Origin: Pseudomonadota bacterium
Lineage (GTDB): Bacteria > Pseudomonadota > Gammaproteobacteria > Xanthomonadales > Xanthomonadaceae
Direction: 5' to 3'
DNA: 9,073 bases
Assembly (NCBI GenBank): GCA_023453655.1
Contig: JAEXTE010000161.1
Coordinates: forward strand, 1-9,073
A program made the translations under genes and the position numbers. The notes below the pieces were generated by a model, which made no database searches, had not been told where the DNA came from, and was given only the letters and a program-made list of their open reading frames with translations. This document shows, one piece after another, positions 6,096-9,073 of the stretch (position 1 is the stretch's first letter; every line of letters begins with the position of its first letter).

Positions 6096-6122
6096 CGGGC
6101 GGTTTCCTTCCCCGCAGTCGAC

Positions 6123-7211
6123 ATGCCCGCAGATTTCCGTTTCCCCTCGTTTCCCGTCCTGCTGGCCGGGAGCCTTTGCCTGCTGTTGTCCGCCTGCGGT
6201 GGCGAGGCCGCGCCCACCGGCCCGGGCCAGGGCGCGCCGACCGCGGTGGTCACCACCGAGGTGGCCAGGCTGCAGCCGTGGAGCGATACGATCTCGGCCC
6301 TGGGCACGGTCAAGGCCCGCGAATCGGTGACGATCACCGCGAAGGTGAGCGAAACCGTGGAGCGCGTGCATTTCGAAAGCGGCGACGAGGTGGCGGCCGG
6401 GGCGCCGCTGGTGACCCTGTCGGGCAACCAGCAGCAGGCCGCGCTGGCCGCTGCCGAAGCGGCGGCCAAGGAAGCCGAGCAGCAGTACCGTCGCGGCACC
6501 GAACTGGTCGGCCAGCAGCTGATCGCCCGCTCACAGCTCGATACCCAGCGCGCGACCCGCGACGCCGCCGTGGCGCGCGTGGCGCAGATGCGCGCCGACA
6601 TCGGCGACCGCCGCATCCGCGCGCCCTTCGCGGGCGTGCTCGGCATCCGGCAGGTCAGCCCCGGTGCGCTGGTGACGCCGGGCACGGTGGTCGCGACGCT
6701 GGACGACATCTCCAGGGTGTATGTGGATTTCCCGGTGCCTGAAGTGCACCTGGCGCACCTGGCCCAGGGGCAGGCGCTGGCCGGGACCAGCGTCGCCTGG
6801 CCGGGCGTGACGTTCGCGGGCGAGGTGTCGAGCGTGGATGCGCGCGTCGACGCGGCCACCCGCGCGGTGATCGTCCGCGGCGATTTCCCGAATCCCGAGC
6901 GGCGGCTGCGTCCCGGCATGCTGGTCCAGGTCGAGCTGTCGCGCCCCGCGCGCGAGGCCCTGGTGCTGCCGGAGATCGCGGTGGTGCAGGTCGGCCGCGA
7001 CACCTTCGTCTGGCGCGTCAAGGCCGACGGTACCGTCGAGCGCGCCAACGTGCGCGTGGGCGAGCGGCGCGCCGGGCAGGCCGAGATCCAGGCCGGCGTC
7101 GAGGCCGGGGACCGCATCGTCGTGGACGGCACCGGCAAGCTGCGTCCCGGCATGGCGGTCACCGACGCCGGCGGCGAGGCCCCGGCCCCGGCCGCCGCGC
7201 AGGAAGGCTGA
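6123..7211 (+). CDS. RND efflux periplasmic adaptor (membrane fusion lipoprotein)
   Basis: Periplasmic adaptor subunit that links an inner-membrane RND pump to an outer-membrane channel. Complete at 362 residues, typical for the HlyD/AcrA-like family. The N-terminus is a lipoprotein signal: a hydrophobic stretch (about 10-24) ending in LLSAC with the lipidated Cys at 25, followed by Gly-Gly, so it is probably anchored to the inner membrane by lipid. Then come the first lipoyl half (about 67-100, with FESGDEVAAGAPLVTL), an Ala/Glu/Gln-rich alpha-helical hairpin (about 101-160), the second lipoyl half RIRAPFAGVLG (from 164), the beta-barrel (DDISRVYVDFPVPE onward) and a membrane-proximal domain (RLRPGMLVQVEL to the end). 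The ATG at 6123 gives the expected signal peptide; no Shine-Dalgarno sequence precedes it. The permease gene starts 3 nt after its stop, so the two are one operon. Substrates cannot be inferred. Confidence 0.93.
   Translation: MPADFRFPSFPVLLAGSLCLLLSACGGEAAPTGPGQGAPTAVVTTEVARLQPWSDTISALGTVKARESVTITAKVSETVERVHFESGDEVAAGAPLVTLSGNQQQAALAAAEAAAKEAEQQYRRGTELVGQQLIARSQLDTQRATRDAAVARVAQMRADIGDRRIRAPFAGVLGIRQVSPGALVTPGTVVATLDDISRVYVDFPVPEVHLAHLAQGQALAGTSVAWPGVTFAGEVSSVDARVDAATRAVIVRGDFPNPERRLRPGMLVQVELSRPAREALVLPEIAVVQVGRDTFVWRVKADGTVERANVRVGERRAGQAEIQAGVEAGDRIVVDGTGKLRPGMAVTDAGGEAPAPAAAQEG
7201..7207 (+). promoter_or_regulatory. Ribosome binding site of the RND permease gene
   Basis: AGGAAGG lies within the last codons of the adaptor gene, 7 nt before the permease ATG at 7215. 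It fixes the permease start and supports coupled translation of the two genes. Confidence 0.8.
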
Positions 7212-7214
7212 GCG

Positions 7215-9073
7215 ATGAAGTTGTCCGACGTCTCGATCAAGCGACCGGTGTTCGCGGTCGTCATCAGCCTGCTGCTGATCGTGCTGGGGCTGATGTCGTT
7301 CATGCGGCTGACCCTGCGCGAGCTGCCGAATATCGATCCACCGATCGTGTCGGTGGACGTCACCTACCCGGGCGCGTCCGCGGCGGTGGTCGAGACGCGC
7401 GTCACCCAGATCCTGGAGGACGCGCTGTCGGGCATCGAGGGCATCAACACCATCCAGTCGAGCAGCCGCAACGGCCGCGCCGACGTCACCATCGAGTTCA
7501 ACCTCAACCGCGACATCGAGGCGGCCGCCAACGACGTGCGCGACCGCATCAGCCGGGTCATGGACCGCATGCCCGACGAGGCCGACCCGCCCGAGATCGC
7601 CAAGGTCGAGGCCGACGCCGAGGTGATCGTCTGGCTCAACATGCGCTCCACGGCGATGGATACGATGGAGCTGACCGACTACGCCGACCGCTACGTGGTC
7701 GACCGGCTGTCGGCGCTCGACGGCGTGGCGCGCGTGCAGCTGGGCGGGTCGCAGCGTTACGCGATGCGCATCTGGCTCGACCGCGATGCCATGGCCGCGC
7801 GCGGGATCACCGCCACCGACGTGGAGAACGCGCTGCGCAGCGAGAACGTCGAGCTGCCGGCCGGCCGCATCGAATCCGAGTCGCGCGATTTCACCCTGCG
7901 CGTAGAGCGCGGTTACCGCCAGCCCGAACAGTTCGCGCAGATCCCGCTGCGCAAGGGCGAGGACGGCTACGTGGTGCGCCTGGGCGACGTCGCGCAGGTG
8001 GAGCTCGGGCCGGAGGAGCGTCGCGCCTACCTGCGCAGCAACGGCGTTCCGAACGTGGGCCTGGGCATCGTGCGCACCTCCACCGCCAACGCGCTGGATG
8101 TCGCCCGCGCGGCGCGCGCCGAGGCCGAGGTGATCCAGAAAACCCTGCCCGAAGGCACCGACATCTTCATCGCCTACGACGGCACCACCTTCATCGACGC
8201 TTCGATCAAGCGCGTCTACTGGACGCTGGGCGAGGCGATGGTGCTGGTGTTCCTGGTGATCTGGCTGTTCCTGGGCAGCCTGCGCGCTGCCATCATCCCG
8301 GCGGTGACGGTGCCGGTGTGCCTGATCGCGGCCTTCATCGCCCTGTACGCGTTCGGGTTTTCGATCAACCTGCTGACCCTGCTGGCGCTGGTGCTGTGCA
8401 TCGGCCTGGTGGTGGACGACGCGATCATCGTGCTGGAGAACGCGCAGCGGCGCGTCGACCTGGGCGAGCCGCCGCTGGTGGCGGCGCGGCGCGGCACCGC
8501 GCAGGTGGCCTTCGCGGTGATCGCGACCACGGCGGTGCTGGTGGCGGTGTTCCTGCCGGTGGGCTTCATGGACGGCAACACCGGGCGGCTGTTCCGCGAA
8601 CTGTCGGTGGCGCTGGCCGGTGCGGTCGCGCTGTCGGCCTTCATCGCGCTCACGCTCACCCCGATGATGTGCTCCAAGCTGCTGCGTCCGCACGGCAAGG
8701 CTACCGGCTTCAACGCCTGGATGAACCGTCAGCTGGCACGCGTCAGCACCGGTTACGGCCGGCGCGTGGGGCGGCTGGTGGCGCTGCCCGGCGGCCGCCT
8801 GCTGGCGCTGGTGCTGGCGGCCATGGCCGCGTGCGCGGTGGTCGCCGCCCTGCTGTTCATGCGGGTGCCGAGCGAACTGGCGCCGGCCGAGGATCGCGGC
8901 CGCTTCTTCATCATGGTCGATGGACCCGAGGGCGCCGGCTTCGACTACACCGTCTCGCAGATCCAGCAGGTCGAGAAGATCGTGCTCGACGAGGTGGGCG
9001 AGGGCAAGCCGATCCAGCGCGCGAACTCGCGCGTGCCGCGTGGCTGGGGCGGCAGCGAGGAGATGCACACCGG
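7215..9073 (+). CDS. RND efflux permease, HAE1 (drug) type, 5' part
   Basis: Proton-driven inner-membrane pump, trimeric in known family members, working with the adaptor encoded just upstream. The frame is open to the right edge: 619 codons are visible of roughly 1,020-1,050 expected. Seen: the family start MKLSDVSIKRPVFAVVIS; TM1 (about 13-32); the porter domain entry RELPNIDPPIVSVDVTYPGAS; TM2-TM3 from V334 onward (LGEAMVLVFLVIWLFLGSLRAA); TM4 with GLVVDDAIIVLEN, where D401 and D402 are the proton-relay pair; TM5 (about 432-453); TM6 (about 463-490, ending LTPMMCSKLL); and TM7 (about 529-549), with the second porter domain just beginning. The paired aspartates and AIIVLEN place it with hydrophobe/amphiphile pumps, not heavy-metal pumps. 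The partner Lys/Arg residues of TM10-11 are outside the window. No outer-membrane factor gene is seen; it may lie downstream or be a shared TolC-like protein. Substrates are unknown. Confidence 0.96.
   Translation, partial: MKLSDVSIKRPVFAVVISLLLIVLGLMSFMRLTLRELPNIDPPIVSVDVTYPGASAAVVETRVTQILEDALSGIEGINTIQSSSRNGRADVTIEFNLNRDIEAAANDVRDRISRVMDRMPDEADPPEIAKVEADAEVIVWLNMRSTAMDTMELTDYADRYVVDRLSALDGVARVQLGGSQRYAMRIWLDRDAMAARGITATDVENALRSENVELPAGRIESESRDFTLRVERGYRQPEQFAQIPLRKGEDGYVVRLGDVAQVELGPEERRAYLRSNGVPNVGLGIVRTSTANALDVARAARAEAEVIQKTLPEGTDIFIAYDGTTFIDASIKRVYWTLGEAMVLVFLVIWLFLGSLRAAIIPAVTVPVCLIAAFIALYAFGFSINLLTLLALVLCIGLVVDDAIIVLENAQRRVDLGEPPLVAARRGTAQVAFAVIATTAVLVAVFLPVGFMDGNTGRLFRELSVALAGAVALSAFIALTLTPMMCSKLLRPHGKATGFNAWMNRQLARVSTGYGRRVGRLVALPGGRLLALVLAAMAACAVVAALLFMRVPSELAPAEDRGRFFIMVDGPEGAGFDYTVSQIQQVEKIVLDEVGEGKPIQRANSRVPRGWGGSEEMHT

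Noticed and set aside
3383..7363. A minus-strand open frame of more than 1,300 codons opposite pyk, the aldolase and the adaptor
   Set aside because: It is antisense to three well-conserved genes, its translation is dominated by His, Arg, Gln, Asp and Ala runs typical of mirror frames in GC-rich genes, and it crosses intergenic promoters. No domain is recognisable.
6531..9068. A minus-strand open frame of about 845 codons opposite the efflux genes
   Set aside because: The same mirror-frame effect: it is antisense to two clear RND genes, with low-complexity His/Arg/Gln/Asp-rich translation and no motif.
1..9073. Mobile elements, CRISPR arrays, tRNA/rRNA genes, prophage or defence-system genes
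   Set aside because: I found no direct-repeat arrays, transposase or integrase motifs, clover-leaf sequences or abrupt composition change; all coding space is accounted for by metabolic, envelope and efflux genes.

Overview
This is a GC-rich chromosomal segment from a gammaproteobacterium, most probably Xanthomonadaceae (Xanthomonas, Lysobacter, Luteimonas or Stenotrophomonas type). The assignment rests on remembered protein resemblance (Pgk, Pyk and an animal-type class I aldolase very like Xanthomonas proteins), the strong G/C bias at third codon positions, and the gene order pgk - pyk - class I aldolase. No database search was run.

Layout: (1) The 3' end of a probable DUF3999-family envelope protein (2-949), ending in one transmembrane helix. 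(2) A glycolytic block on the + strand: pgk (1106-2278), pyk (3407-4873) and class I fructose-bisphosphate aldolase (4973-5980). Two small genes sit between pgk and pyk. One is a secreted, cysteine-containing protein of 78 residues (2400-2636, +). The other is a RimJ/RimL-type GNAT acetyltransferase (2724-3320, -), convergent with the small gene and divergent from pyk. (3) A tripartite-efflux module: a lipoprotein periplasmic adaptor (6123-7211) and, 3 nt later, an RND permease of the drug (HAE1) type that runs off the right edge (7215-9073).

The three enzymes cover aldol cleavage/condensation of fructose-1,6-bisphosphate and both substrate-level phosphorylation steps of lower glycolysis. Each is a single gene with its own promoter-like leader, not part of a tight operon. 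Every intergenic gap is under 160 bp. Between them the gaps hold -10-like elements followed by G/C-rich discriminators, several strong inverted repeats, and one good bidirectional terminator (2656-2687). The adaptor and permease form a clear two-gene operon with a strong ribosome binding site between them. No outer-membrane channel gene is visible.

I found no mobile element, CRISPR array, tRNA, rRNA or phage gene, and no convincing new multi-gene system. The most useful leads are regulatory: an 18-bp perfect palindrome in the pyk leader, two tandem hairpins before the small secreted protein, and a shared -10/discriminator pattern. The small cysteine-containing protein is the least understood gene.
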